NCBI RefSeq assembly: GCF_038630985.1
Contig: NZ_CP152049.1
Location: 6,587,501 to 6,651,500 of the forward strand
Reading direction: 5' to 3'
Source of the DNA: Paenibacillus sp. FSL H8-0548
GTDB lineage: Bacteria; Bacillota; Bacilli; Paenibacillales; Paenibacillaceae
Length of the DNA: 64,000 bases
The position numbers and the translations under genes are program-made. Below the pieces are notes generated by a model. That model was not told where the DNA came from and ran no database searches. It saw only the letters and a list, made by a program, of their open reading frames with translations. This document shows positions 25,726-35,555 of this stretch, piece after piece. Position 1 is the stretch's first letter. Each line of letters begins with the position of its first letter.

Positions 25726-27141
25726 TTAATTGCAACAAGAGGATGACGTCGTCGTCGTTTCTGTCTTAGAAGGTGCTGCGCAACAAGTATCCGTAGATTC
25801 TTGATTAGTTGTAGGTTCGCAACAACTGTCTCCGCCGCCGACACCAATACCGCAAACACCAGTCTCCGGTAATTCCAGTTCTACTCTGCCCGCAGACTCC
25901 ATATCACCCACTAGAGCCGCTACAATCGATCTGACTTGTTCATACCCGGTCGCCATTAAAAAGGTCGGTGCTCTGCCATAACTTTTGGCTCCCACAATGT
26001 AGAAATCTTTTTCGGGTTGCCTTAATTCCTTCTCACCATGGGGTCTGACCGTACCGCAGCTATGCACATTGGGATCAATTAATGGTCCAAGCTCATACAC
26101 GCTTTCTAAACTTGGATCTATTAGGACCCGCACTTCCCGAACAAATGAGAAATCAGGACGAGAACCGGTATTAACGACGATTTCATCAATGCCATCGATA
26201 ACCGTCTTTTCTGATCCGATCATTCCAGTAACTTGAATTTGACCATCACGTTTTTTAAGTTCCTCAATAAAAAACGGTGTCATCACTTTTACAGTGCCGG
26301 ACTCCACCACTTTTTGAATGCGAATGCCGAGTTGCCCTCTAGCAGGTAATCCATCCATGTCCCTTCCACCGTAAACATCTTCAAGGTTTTGTTTTCGGAT
26401 TGCCCATACAATCTTGGTATCGTTAGCTTCGTTTTGAAGCTCAGCCAGCTCCAACAGAGTATTAATGGCGGAATGTCCGCTCCCTACAACAAGGACATGT
26501 TTGCTACTGTAACGACCTTTATCCCTACCTAATACATCTGGTATTCCGTAATAAATTTGTTTGTCTAGAGCTTTTTCATCCAACGAAAAAATACCATCAG
26601 AGCGAAGAGGATTCGGATTCGACCACGTCCCCGTAGCATCGATAACCGCTCTTGCTTCAAATACTTGTTGGTTGCCATTTTGAGTTACATGAACGGCAAA
26701 CGGCAGCTGATCACGACCGATTGTTTTGACTTTACTTAACCCTTTGCGACTAATTGCCGTCACCTTTGTATTCAAATGAAGATGTGGGCTAATTAGGGAC
26801 AGTTCAGCTAGAGGCACTAAGTATTGTTCAACCAGTTCTTCACCTGTAGGAATTTCATTATTTTGAGGATCGACCCATCCTGATGAAAGGAGTAATTGTC
26901 TTGCCGTTTTATCGATGTTGTGCTCCCACGGCGAAAATAGCTTTACATGCCCCCATTTTTTAATATTAGCCCCGACTTCGCTCCCTGCTTCAATGAGTAG
27001 AAATTTCTCACCTTTTGAGATAAGATGTGCAGCTGCCGCAAGACCCACCGGTCCAGCTCCAATAATGGCGACAGGCAATGTATTCTTTTCTTTCACTACC
27101 TCACAGCAGCTATATTGGTTAACAGGAATACTTTTTATCAT
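25726..27141 (-). CDS. FAD/NAD(P)-dependent oxidoreductase with Cys-pair C-terminal tail
   Basis: A 471-residue flavoprotein with an N-terminal FAD site (VAIIGAGPVGLAAAAHLISK), an NAD(P) site (HVLVVGSGHSAINTLLELAE) and a late motif IVNTGSRPDF. It has CC in its N-terminus (YSCCEVV) and a tail of about 50 residues rich in vicinal cysteines (DSCCEP, DTCCAAP, SSSCCN). Vicinal thiols bind trivalent arsenic, so an arsenic-related oxidation role is likely; this is inferred from the tail and the ars setting. AGGAGG precedes the ATG. It is followed by the ArsO-like gene on the same strand. A palindromic operator lies just upstream. Confidence 0.8.
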   Translation of the reverse strand: MIKSIPVNQYSCCEVVKEKNTLPVAIIGAGPVGLAAAAHLISKGEKFLLIEAGSEVGANIKKWGHVKLFSPWEHNIDKTARQLLLSSGWVDPQNNEIPTGEELVEQYLVPLAELSLISPHLHLNTKVTAISRKGLSKVKTIGRDQLPFAVHVTQNGNQQVFEARAVIDATGTWSNPNPLRSDGIFSLDEKALDKQIYYGIPDVLGRDKGRYSSKHVLVVGSGHSAINTLLELAELQNEANDTKIVWAIRKQNLEDVYGGRDMDGLPARGQLGIRIQKVVESGTVKVMTPFFIEELKKRDGQIQVTGMIGSEKTVIDGIDEIVVNTGSRPDFSFVREVRVLIDPSLESVYELGPLIDPNVHSCGTVRPHGEKELRQPEKDFYIVGAKSYGRAPTFLMATGYEQVRSIVAALVGDMESAGRVELELPETGVCGIGVGGGDSCCEPTTNQESTDTCCAAPSKTETTTTSSSCCN

Positions 27142-27161
27142 GTTTATTTCCTCCTAATATT

Positions 27162-27178
27162 ATTTGCAAATTGCAAAT
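27162..27178. promoter_or_regulatory. MarR-type operator upstream of the Cys-tailed flavoprotein
   Basis: ATTTGCAA-A-TTGCAAAT is a perfect 8+1+8 palindrome immediately upstream of the flavoprotein ribosome binding site, between it and the marR gene. Confidence 0.7.
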
Positions 27179-27205
27179 ATAAGTGATTTTTAAAGGGATA
27201 AATAA

Positions 27206-27652
27206 TTATCCCAGTGGTGTACAACATACTTTTGATTTTGCCATGCTTTCATTAAGCAGTTTGATGGAGTTTATAACCATATCTCGTTCAAACTCTGACA
27301 TATGTGAAAAGACTTCTTTTAAGTAGTCATTCATCTGTGCATCAATGACCGTTGAAATGTACTTACCTTCAGTGGTTAAAGATAAGATGTAAATCCGTCG
27401 ATCTTCCGGAAGCGGCGTTTTTTTAACCACCCCCATCTTTACAAGGCTTTGAACCTGGCGGCTAAACGTTGTGATGTCTATCGATAGCGAATCCGCAACC
27501 TGTTGAATGGACGGATTATGTTTGCGGTCTATCTCATAAATAATATGGCTTTGAACTAAAGAAATATCCACTCCCCCTGCGGTGCAGCAGTTTTTATCCA
27601 ATAGCCCAAAACGGCGAGTCATGATTTGAAAAATCTCTCTTAGGTTCTCCAA
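27206..27652 (-). CDS. MarR-family regulator with cysteine pairs, candidate arsenic sensor
   Basis: A 148-residue winged-helix repressor. The DNA-binding region reads PSIQQVADSLSIDITTFSRQ, with the wing at TPLPEDRRIYILSLT. Unusually for MarR it carries two vicinal Cys pairs, C22-C23 (LDKNCCTAGG) and C143-C144 (KVCCTPLG), at positions where the dimer helices meet. Such pairs could bind arsenite between subunits. Palindromes of identical layout precede both this gene and the flavoprotein gene, so it most likely represses both. The sensing model is inferred. Confidence 0.82.
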   Translation of the reverse strand: MENLREIFQIMTRRFGLLDKNCCTAGGVDISLVQSHIIYEIDRKHNPSIQQVADSLSIDITTFSRQVQSLVKMGVVKKTPLPEDRRIYILSLTTEGKYISTVIDAQMNDYLKEVFSHMSEFERDMVINSIKLLNESMAKSKVCCTPLG

Positions 27653-27686
27653 TTACTTCACCTCTTGATTTAGTTATACTCCAAAC

Positions 27687-27703
27687 ATTTGTAAATTACA
27701 AGT
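27687..27703. promoter_or_regulatory. MarR-type operator upstream of the marR gene
   Basis: ATTTGTAA-A-TTACAAGT is an 8+1+8 palindrome with one mismatch, matching the layout of the site at 27162-27178. It supports autoregulation of the MarR protein. Confidence 0.65.
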
Positions 27704-27709
27704 AATTAG

Positions 27710-27946
27710 TTGTTTAGCTCTTCCCAACAATACATTATTATTGCGATGATCGTAGCGATATTTATTGGTCTTATTGATTTAGTTATATCTTACGGTTATG
27801 CCTATGCCTCACACTTTTTCGGTTATGAAACTATTCAGTCAGGTAGTAATCAGGTAAGTTTCGATATTCCTGCAATGTATGAAGAAATCTTAGTCCGATT
27901 CACTCCTTTTGGGCTTGTTCCTGTATTTGAAATGGCTCATTCATAA
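27710..27946 (+). CDS. possible small membrane protein, uncertain
   Basis: A plus-strand frame of 78 codons with one clear transmembrane helix (YIIIAMIVAIFIGLIDLVIS). The first codon is TTG with no convincing ribosome binding site, and no family is recognised. It may be the C-terminal remainder of a longer membrane protein. Confidence 0.3.
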   Translation: MFSSSQQYIIIAMIVAIFIGLIDLVISYGYAYASHFFGYETIQSGSNQVSFDIPAMYEEILVRFTPFGLVPVFEMAHS

Positions 27947-28305
27947 TACAAAGGAAGAAATAATGATAAAAAAAGAGGTGGATTAATAAACATACCACCA
28001 ACTTAGGTGGTATATATTCGAATGGCTTAGTTTTACATTCTCACCCTTCTCTCTACCATGGACCGACGCTTACATCGTTTCCACTATACTTCTTAGTGGT
28101 TAATTATACGGCATATTATTTCTTCGATTATTTATCAACAGTAATGGCTCATTTAACGTTTAATATATTATCTGACCCTGCTCTTGATATTTTGTAATCC
28201 TAAAAGATATATTTAACAAACAATAAGCCAACATATCTTATACATGTCGGCTTATTATTAATTGAAAATTTAATTAACCATTCAACTAGTTTTATATAAT
28301 TGATT
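27947..28305. other. intergenic region left of an insertion sequence
   Basis: No gene is supported. A short hairpin ATACCACC-AACTTA-GGTGGTAT lies at about 27994-28015. The rest is AT-rich sequence without clear features. Confidence 0.45.
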
Positions 28306-29856
28306 GAATCAATTTCATAAATATAAAGCCTTGCTACGACTAGCTTCTTAAGGCATAGAAAAAGGAGTACCTCCCCAAATCTCGAATAGGTAAAGTTACC
28401 ACACCATACCAAAGAGAAAAGGAGGAACTCCCTATGCCGTATATTCGACATGAGAGCTTATTTACCCTGCAAGAGCTTTATCAGATGGAACAAAAAGATC
28501 GTTTTAGGGAGATTTTTTCTACCATTGAGATTACGCCTATTTTGCGTTTGGTCAGGAAAACATCTCTTTATGGGGCCCCCATCGAAGTGAATTATAGGGC
28601 GATGGTCTATTCCTTGATAGTCAGGATCATGGAACGTATCCCTACGATTAAAGACTTAATCAAGCGACTTCAACATGACATCTTATTCCGTCTTGATTGT
28701 GGGTTCATGCTCTCTGAGCCCATTCCATCTGCCTCTTCCTACTCTCGGTTGGTACGCAAGATGAGCCAAGGTCATGCGCTGGAAGACATGCAAGAACAGT
28801 TGCTAAAGCAAGCCACAGTAGAAGGTTTTATTACAGATGATACGGTCGCCATAGATGCGACCCATATCGAAGCTCGGGATCAAGCACCTGCAAAGCAAGA
28901 AAAGAGAAAAACAGAGCCGAAAAAGCGTGGACGAAAATCAAAAGTTGATCGTGAAGCTTGGCTGGAACAAAAACAACAAGAAGAGGAACAAAAGTCAATC
29001 TTCGAAAAAGAAATCGCTGCACAACTGGATGAACCATTCCATCTTCTTCGGGATCAAATGCCTCTTGACCCGAAATGGGGAGTCAAGAAGAATAGTGATG
29101 GGAAAAATATCTTCTGGTATGGCTATAAAGGTCATCTTGCAGTAGGAACTAAGAGTCAATATATCCTTGGAGCCATGCTCTCTTCTGGGAACTTGAATGA
29201 TGGTAAAGCCGCGATTCCGCTCCTAAAAGGGGTTGCTTTGCAGTATCCAAATTCCCATTTCAAATATGCAGCCATGGATGCGGGTTATGATTATGAGCCC
29301 ATATATAAGCAAGTTCGAGAAGCGAAGGCTCATGCCGTTATTGCTTATAACCGTCGGCGGGAACCCGAACTTGTCGGGTTTGATGAACACTTCGCCCCAA
29401 CCTGTGTTAGAGAGCATTCTTATCGTTATGAAAGCTACGACTCGAAATATGAAACGCTCAAATACGTTCGACCTAAAGAATGTGAGAGCTGTCCATTAGC
29501 GCAAGATTCACTTTGTCAGAAGGTTTACAAGATGAAGATCACGATTGATCTTAGAAAGTATACAGCTCCGGCTCGAGGCTCGAAACTTTGGAAAGAAATC
29601 GCTAAAAAACGATCCGCAGTCGAAAGAGTGAATGCTTACCTAAAGGAATTCTTCCAGTTGAACAATGTGAGACATCGAACAGGTCAAAAAGCGAAAGCAC
29701 ATTTTAACTTGGTAACGCTGGTTTATAATTGCACAAAGTTAGTATGCGATCGTCTAAGTCGCCAATTACAAGAACTAACAGCATAATTTTAAAAAACGAA
29801 AATGCTCAAATTCGGTTAGTCTACGATTCTATAACTAAGCATTATGAAATTGATTC
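28306..29856 (+). mobile_element. insertion sequence with DDE transposase (family not assigned)
   Basis: A 1551-bp unit with outer inverted repeats GAATCAATTTCATAA at 28306-28320 and its complement at 29842-29856. GATT lies outside each end, a probable 4-bp duplication. It holds one transposase gene. Ends are assigned by eye and could differ by a few bases. Confidence 0.75.
28434..29786 (+). CDS. transposase, DDE type (IS1182/IS5-like)
   Basis: A 450-residue transposase with an N-terminal DUF772-like region (PIEVNYRAMVYSLIVRIMER), a first catalytic Asp in TVAIDATHIEARDQ, a second in AAMDAGYDYEPIY, and the late Glu in KRSAVERVNAYLKEFF. A Lys/Glu-rich insertion (QEKRKTEPKKRGRKSK) lies between the first two motifs, and a Cys cluster (CESCPLAQDSLC) before the last. 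AAAGGAGG is upstream of the ATG. It is intact and lies between the IS ends. It differs clearly from the other IS1182-type transposase in this window. Confidence 0.88.
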   Translation: MPYIRHESLFTLQELYQMEQKDRFREIFSTIEITPILRLVRKTSLYGAPIEVNYRAMVYSLIVRIMERIPTIKDLIKRLQHDILFRLDCGFMLSEPIPSASSYSRLVRKMSQGHALEDMQEQLLKQATVEGFITDDTVAIDATHIEARDQAPAKQEKRKTEPKKRGRKSKVDREAWLEQKQQEEEQKSIFEKEIAAQLDEPFHLLRDQMPLDPKWGVKKNSDGKNIFWYGYKGHLAVGTKSQYILGAMLSSGNLNDGKAAIPLLKGVALQYPNSHFKYAAMDAGYDYEPIYKQVREAKAHAVIAYNRRREPELVGFDEHFAPTCVREHSYRYESYDSKYETLKYVRPKECESCPLAQDSLCQKVYKMKITIDLRKYTAPARGSKLWKEIAKKRSAVERVNAYLKEFFQLNNVRHRTGQKAKAHFNLVTLVYNCTKLVCDRLSRQLQELTA

Positions 29857-30136
29857 GATTAGCAAATCAAAAATTGGACATATAAAATAAAAAGGTATTA
29901 TTAGTATTTCGATTCGATCGTCGACCTAGTAATGACGGTCTGTCTACAGAGCGACTTGATCTTTTTTCTAATGGGGGCACTGAGTGAAAGCCTGTACCTT
30001 ACTGCATTGGTAAACTTGAAGTAATATTCAATAAAATCAAAAAGCCCTTAGCTTGATTCCTAATTTACCATTAATGAATCGAATGGTGATTGCATATAAA
30101 TTTAATAAGTCATTAACTGCAGGCGGTGAATAGTTC
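29857..30136. other. short intergenic region right of the insertion sequence
   Basis: A gap of 280 bases without a supported gene, terminator or repeat. Confidence 0.4.
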
Positions 30137-30460
30137 ATGAAACTTTGGGATCAAATGACAGAAAATGAGCGAAATGAAATTATTGCCGAGAAAATCCTTG
30201 GCTGGGTCAAAAAAGATAATCAATGGTATAAACCTTCTGTAAGCGAAGATGATCAGGGTCCTATGACCATGCTTTCCTTCTCCACTGATGACACATGCGC
30301 ACTGATGCTATTAAAACAATTTGATACATATCAAGTAACCAAAATGTTTCCTACTAGATACCGTACCATCATTAATGCCAACAAAAACTTTTCTATTGCT
30401 CCGACGTTCGCAGAATCCATATGCAGAGCTGCACTTAAAGTATTTGATATTGAATCATAA
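30137..30460 (+). CDS. phage ABA-sandwich-domain-like protein
   Basis: A 107-residue protein resembling the small phage ABA sandwich family: an opening helix NEIIAEKILGW, then SFSTDDTCALMLLKQFD and a closing FAESICRAALKVFDIE. GGCGGTGA lies upstream of the ATG. Members occur as small hypothetical proteins in phages and mobile elements of Firmicutes; the function is unknown. It converges with the broken Lamassu ATPase gene. Confidence 0.6.
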   Translation: MKLWDQMTENERNEIIAEKILGWVKKDNQWYKPSVSEDDQGPMTMLSFSTDDTCALMLLKQFDTYQVTKMFPTRYRTIINANKNFSIAPTFAESICRAALKVFDIES

Positions 30461-31470
30461 ATCCTTTTTAACCTAAGCTTCATTTACGAAATCCATTCTT
30501 TTTATCTTCCCACTTTTCAATTGTGGGCTCTCCAAGATATAAAGTTGAATGTCCGATTTTATGTGCTCATTTTTCTTGATGAAAAGTTTTACAAAATCCA
30601 TATCGTGCGTAGAAAGTATTAACTGCTTACTCAATTTCCCTAACACATCGCAAATGGCAAATCTGTTGACATCATCCATGTTTTGAATGGGATCATCAAT
30701 AGCGACAAAATCAAGTTTACTTAATTGTTGAGATTCATTTATAGCAAGAAAAATAGCAATAGCTAAAACGTTTAATTGTCCTGAGCTGAGTGTATGCTTA
30801 ACATTTGAGAACATCGATTCGTTTTGCAATGGTATTAAAATATTTAATTCCCCATTTTCGCCTTCAAATTTAATAACATTGTTCGAAGGTAACGGGTTTA
30901 AGTACCTATAATATTTTTGAATAAGAGATTCTGAGGTGTTTAAAAAATCTTTTGCTTGCGTACCCAAAGCTCCACCGATTTGGTCGGTAAACAAATTTGT
31001 AGATTCTAAAACCCGTCTACAGTGCTGTAATTGCTGTTTTATTTTCTCTTTCTCTTCTTCAAATTTAACAATATCACTTGACACTTTCTCGTTAAATTGA
31101 AGTGTGCGCTTTAATTCAGATGCTCTTGACAACAACCTTATTTCCATCTCTATTTTAGCTTCTACATTTTCAAATGATGTTAAAATTTCACTGATGGGGT
31201 CTACAACTGCTTCATATTCATGAGGTATTTTTGATAATAGCACGAACAACTCGTCATATTCAGCTTGTTGAATCGTATTTATTGTTTGGAGACGTTTTAT
31301 ATACTCACTAATTCTAGATTGAGCACTCTGAATGTTTATTGCATACTAAAAGTGCCGAGTGTTGCAGCGTAAAAATGCTCAAGTAACGGCAAAGAAAAAA
31401 GACACTTGCCAGCACCCTATTATCCTCCTATCGTTAGGTTTGCGAGAACTGACGAAGGAGACTGGAAGGA

Positions 31471-32958
31471 ATGCTGAAAATGCCTCAACAAGAGTATATC
31501 AAATTTCTACGTGAAGCAGAAGGACTATCGGTGAGCGATATCGCTAGGCAGGTGGGTGTTCATTGGAGAACAGCCAAGCGATATGCGGATCAGAGTGATT
31601 GGAACAAAAGACTTGGTAAACGCAAGAGCAGCAGCCCAGTGATGGGGCCGTACATGGAGATTGTGGATGCTTGGCTGGAAGAGGATCAATTGCTCCCGCG
31701 CAAACAAAGGCACACCGGCGTCCGAATCTTTCAACGCCTGCAAGCAGAGTATGCGTTTACTGGCGGTCAACGGACGGTCCTCTCTTACGTCCAACTGCAG
31801 AAGAGCAGAATGCAGTTAGAGCGTGCGAAGACATACGAGCGACTTGAACATCCACCAGGAGAAGCACAAGTGGACTTTACTACAATGCAAGTCAGTCGCG
31901 ATCAGCAACTCGTGACCTACAAGCTCCTCGTTGTCTCCTTTCCATCCAGCAACACGGCGTTCGTCTACCCAACACCGGCGGAGAACCAGGAATGCTTCCT
32001 TGAAGGGATGAAGCAATGTTTTCAGCAGATGGGCGGCGTTCCGCGGCGCATTTGGTTCGACAATCTTTCGGCCGCTGTCGTCCACATTGAAAAGCATGGT
32101 GAGCGTCAGCTCACAGAGGGCTTCCAACGCTTTTGCGCGCACTACCGGATAGAGGCTGTATTTTGTAATCCGTATAGCGGTCACGAGAAAGGGCATGTGG
32201 AGAGCAAGTGCGGCTACGCCAAGCGCAACTGGGCGGTACCCATTCCACTTTACGAAGACCATGAGCAATTGGCCGCGTATTTCGCCGAGAAAGCCCGGCA
32301 GGACCGCGAGCGATTGCACTATGCCAAGGGTGTCCGCATCGCCGAACTATGGGAGGCTGACCGCGTACAACTGCTGACATTGCCAGAAGAAACCTACGAA
32401 CCGTTCCGACTTGGCGCAGCGGTCGTAAACAAGTACGGCGAGATTCGATTTGAAGGCGCCACCATCCCGCTAGTTGGTCTCGTTTCGCCAGGTAGCGAAG
32501 TTCTGATCCAGACTTTCTGGGACCGACTCACGATCTTGACGACAGAGCATGAACGGGTGAGGGAGGTGCCGCGTCCATATACCGGCAGAACAGCCGAGGT
32601 GCCGTGGGCACAAGTCTTCGCTAACCTGCTCCGAAAGCCGCGCAGCGTGAGCCATTCGCAGTTCATTCGGATGCTGCCGGAGGTGGTACAGGTTTATGCC
32701 AGTGTTGCTGACCTTACCTCACGTAAGGAGCGGTTGCAAGCGCTAGCGCATTGGTGCGGCGTCTACTCGATCGCGCAGATCGCCGAGGTGCTGACGACAG
32801 CATCGAGCGAAGCTACAGTCACGCAATTAACGGCCGCACTTGGACTCGTGCAAGCAAACCGCGACATACCGGCAGCGTGGAGCGAAACGCTCTCTCCGCC
32901 AGGCGCCCAAGCAACGGTAACGCTACAGCAATATGATCGACTAATGGGAGTGAGCTGA
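31471..32958 (+). CDS. istA: IS21-family transposase IstA
   Basis: A 495-residue DDE transposase. The N-terminal helix-turn-helix is LSVSDIARQVGVHWRTAKRY. The RVE core shows a first acidic motif in EAQVDFTTMQV, a second in RIWFDNLSAAV, and the Glu in GHEKGHVESKCGY. AAGGAGACTGGAAGGA lies upstream of the ATG. The stop overlaps the istB start by one base, the normal IS21 arrangement. Confidence 0.94.
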   Translation: MLKMPQQEYIKFLREAEGLSVSDIARQVGVHWRTAKRYADQSDWNKRLGKRKSSSPVMGPYMEIVDAWLEEDQLLPRKQRHTGVRIFQRLQAEYAFTGGQRTVLSYVQLQKSRMQLERAKTYERLEHPPGEAQVDFTTMQVSRDQQLVTYKLLVVSFPSSNTAFVYPTPAENQECFLEGMKQCFQQMGGVPRRIWFDNLSAAVVHIEKHGERQLTEGFQRFCAHYRIEAVFCNPYSGHEKGHVESKCGYAKRNWAVPIPLYEDHEQLAAYFAEKARQDRERLHYAKGVRIAELWEADRVQLLTLPEETYEPFRLGAAVVNKYGEIRFEGATIPLVGLVSPGSEVLIQTFWDRLTILTTEHERVREVPRPYTGRTAEVPWAQVFANLLRKPRSVSHSQFIRMLPEVVQVYASVADLTSRKERLQALAHWCGVYSIAQIAEVLTTASSEATVTQLTAALGLVQANRDIPAAWSETLSPPGAQATVTLQQYDRLMGVS

Positions 32959-33686
32959 TGATGAAACCGGAACTGGCAGACCTATGCAAGCAGCTTCGTT
33001 TGGCCCACGTAGTCGATTATGTAACGCAGCAACAGGATGAGCAAACGCAAGCGTTTGTCGAACAATTGCTACTGGCGGAGCGCGAAGGACGACGACGAGC
33101 CCGGCTAGGGAAACTCGTGCAACAGGCTGGATTCCCGCATTTAAAAACCTTTGAGGGGTACGTTCGAGAGCACATTTCATTTCCCGTCGGTTGTACGCTT
33201 GAGACGTTGCTCGATATGAGGTGGCTGACGCAGCGTGAAAATTTGCTACTAATGGGGGCGGTTGGGACAGGTAAGACGCATATGGCAACTGCGCTCGGCG
33301 TAGAGGCATGTAGGAGAGGATATGGCGTTCAATTTTTTCGAGCTTCCGATTTAGTGTCATTGCTGCAAGAGAAGTTTGCGGCGGGCACGCTCAGCCGCTT
33401 TCGGGAGAAGCTGAAAAAGATGGATCTCATCATTTTGGATGAAGTGGGCTATGTTCCGTTTAGCCAAACGGGCTCAGAGTTGTTATTTAATGTGATTGCC
33501 GATTGCTACGAACAGCAGAGTGTGATCGTCACATCCAATCTAGAGTTCGGTCAATGGACATCGATTTTTGGAGACACGAAACTGACGTCCGCTTTGGTAG
33601 ATCGCCTTGTGCATCACGCGCATATTCTTTCATACACGGGCGATAGCTTCCGGCTCAAGCAAGCGATGGAACGTATACCGCAGTGA
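32958..33686 (+). CDS. istB: IS21-family helper ATPase IstB
   Basis: A 242-residue AAA+ ATPase that assists IstA in target capture. Walker A is GAVGTGKTHMATAL, Walker B is LIILDEVGYVPFSQTG and sensor 1 is VIVTSNLEFGQW. It starts in the istA stop codon (TGATG overlap), indicating coupled translation. It looks intact. Confidence 0.95.
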   Translation: MMKPELADLCKQLRLAHVVDYVTQQQDEQTQAFVEQLLLAEREGRRRARLGKLVQQAGFPHLKTFEGYVREHISFPVGCTLETLLDMRWLTQRENLLLMGAVGTGKTHMATALGVEACRRGYGVQFFRASDLVSLLQEKFAAGTLSRFREKLKKMDLIILDEVGYVPFSQTGSELLFNVIADCYEQQSVIVTSNLEFGQWTSIFGDTKLTSALVDRLVHHAHILSYTGDSFRLKQAMERIPQ

Positions 33687-35555
33687 CAATTTCACTGGCA
33701 AGCGGTCTTGGCATTTTCCGCTGCATATTTAAGCATTTTTCACTTGCAAAAAACACTCTGAAGGCGTTTTCGCCGATTCACAATTGCGTCTTGAGAGAGA
33801 TCACCTACATGCTGTGTTCCTAATTCATTAAGTTTTGTTATCAGCTTGTTTTTCAATTGGTTTACTTCTTTAATTATTGTTATTGTATCATCTAATTGTT
33901 TCAGCTCATTTTTAATCAAATCATTTTCCTTATTGATCTCTTCATGCGATTTGATATCAAATAAATCAACCTTAAAAAGAGAATTAGACTTAATAACCTC
34001 AAGCTGCTGTTGGGCATTTTCAATTAATAATTGCAATTCATTTTTTTCGCTTTTTGACTTATTCATCTCAATTTCTATTGCATGTTTTCTCGCTTCAAAT
34101 CTATTTTTTTTGTCCATAAGTTTTGCAGCCGCAGAAGCATTTTCACTCACTAGCATCTGATACTTATTAATATTATGATTAATTTCAGTTTGTAGATGTT
34201 CACCATGATCCGCGGAACATACTGGACATTTTCCGTCGCTATTGTGTTTCACTACATATTCCTGAATGTTTGATAAATCGTTAAGTAATTTAGCTATGAC
34301 ACCGATTTCATCATCATTTAACAACACAAGAACGCTCGCGATTACACCATCCAATCGAGTCATCTTGTTAAGTAAGCGCTCATCTTTATTTTCAAGGGCA
34401 GTGAGTTCCCCAGCTCGCTGGGTAGTTTGTAGTAACGATTGATATTGTGCTTTGGAAGCGATAGCAAATACAAGGCTAGACAACTGATCTCGTTTTGGCT
34501 CTGCTGCGTTAGCAATATCAATAATTTGAGTGCTTTCTGAAAAACCAAACACTTTAAGTAAATCATTTTTTTCTTTGACTTGAACAGTTAAAGCAGTTGC
34601 TTCTTCCATTAATTCGGTTTTTTGGGTCAGATTATTATGTAGCGATTTTACTCGGGAGTTTAATTGTTTAAGTTTTTCAATATGTTCTTCTACTGATCGA
34701 ATGTTGGCACGCTGCGCGTTAGCATTCTCTTTTGCACCTGAAATCGTTAAATATCCTTTTTTTTCAACATCTTTTAACACATGTTTTGCTTGATTAATTT
34801 GATGCTTTAGTGCGATCTTTTCTTGCTCAATTGTAGGTAATACTTTCTCAAGTGTTTGTACATCCGGTATTTGCTGAATAACATTTTGGATTTCTATGAG
34901 CAACTCCGACTCAATTGGGATAAGATCTTTTGAACGTAGCTGTATACTCTCAAAGTTTCGCTGTTCCTTATCTTCTAGTTTACTTTTAGAATTTTTAACT
35001 TCATTTTGAATTTCCTTAAAATTTTCATACATATAGAGGACATTCTTAAGCCCCATAATATCAGCTAGCGAATTGAATCGTTCTTTTGGATCATCTTTAG
35101 AAATAAAATCCGTAACTTGATCTTGTGAGAGAATATGAGATTGTTTAATTAAATTACCGAAGAGATCGGAGTTTGTCGCCCCCGCATACGTATGTTTTAA
35201 AAAAACATCTACATTTTCTTTGCCTCGTATTACATTCCCATCGTTTGTATTAATTTTAATAGTTTCTCTTCTATATTCACGGTTCACTATCTTAAAACTT
35301 CGAGATAAAACATTGCCTCCAAACACAATTTCTACACAACATTCAGCATTCTCAAAATCACAGTTATGGTTTATAACGCTTTTCCGTTCAAAAGTTTTAT
35401 CATATCGACTAATATCACCAGTTAAACACCATTCAATAGCATCAAAAAACGAACTTTTTCCAAAGCCGTTTGAACCATATAATATAGTTATTGTTTTATT
35501 TAAAACGAATTCATGTTCCCCTAAATAGTTTCTAAAATTTTTAATTTTCACTGTA

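Larger units (their letters stand above)
31333..33755 (+). mobile_element. insertion sequence, IS21 family
   Basis: A 2423-bp element with inverted ends TGTTTATTGCA and TGTTTTTTGCA, and internal repeats of the TGCAGCG.AAAATGC type at both ends. It is flanked by the 7-bp direct repeat CTCTGAA (31326-31332 and 33756-33762). It carries istA and istB. Its base composition is richer in G+C than the host gene, which suggests a recent arrival. Confidence 0.92.

Noticed and set aside
28200..28451. Minus-strand frame of 83 codons at the IS left end
   Set aside because: It straddles the IS inverted repeat and the transposase ribosome binding site on the other strand; no coding signal.
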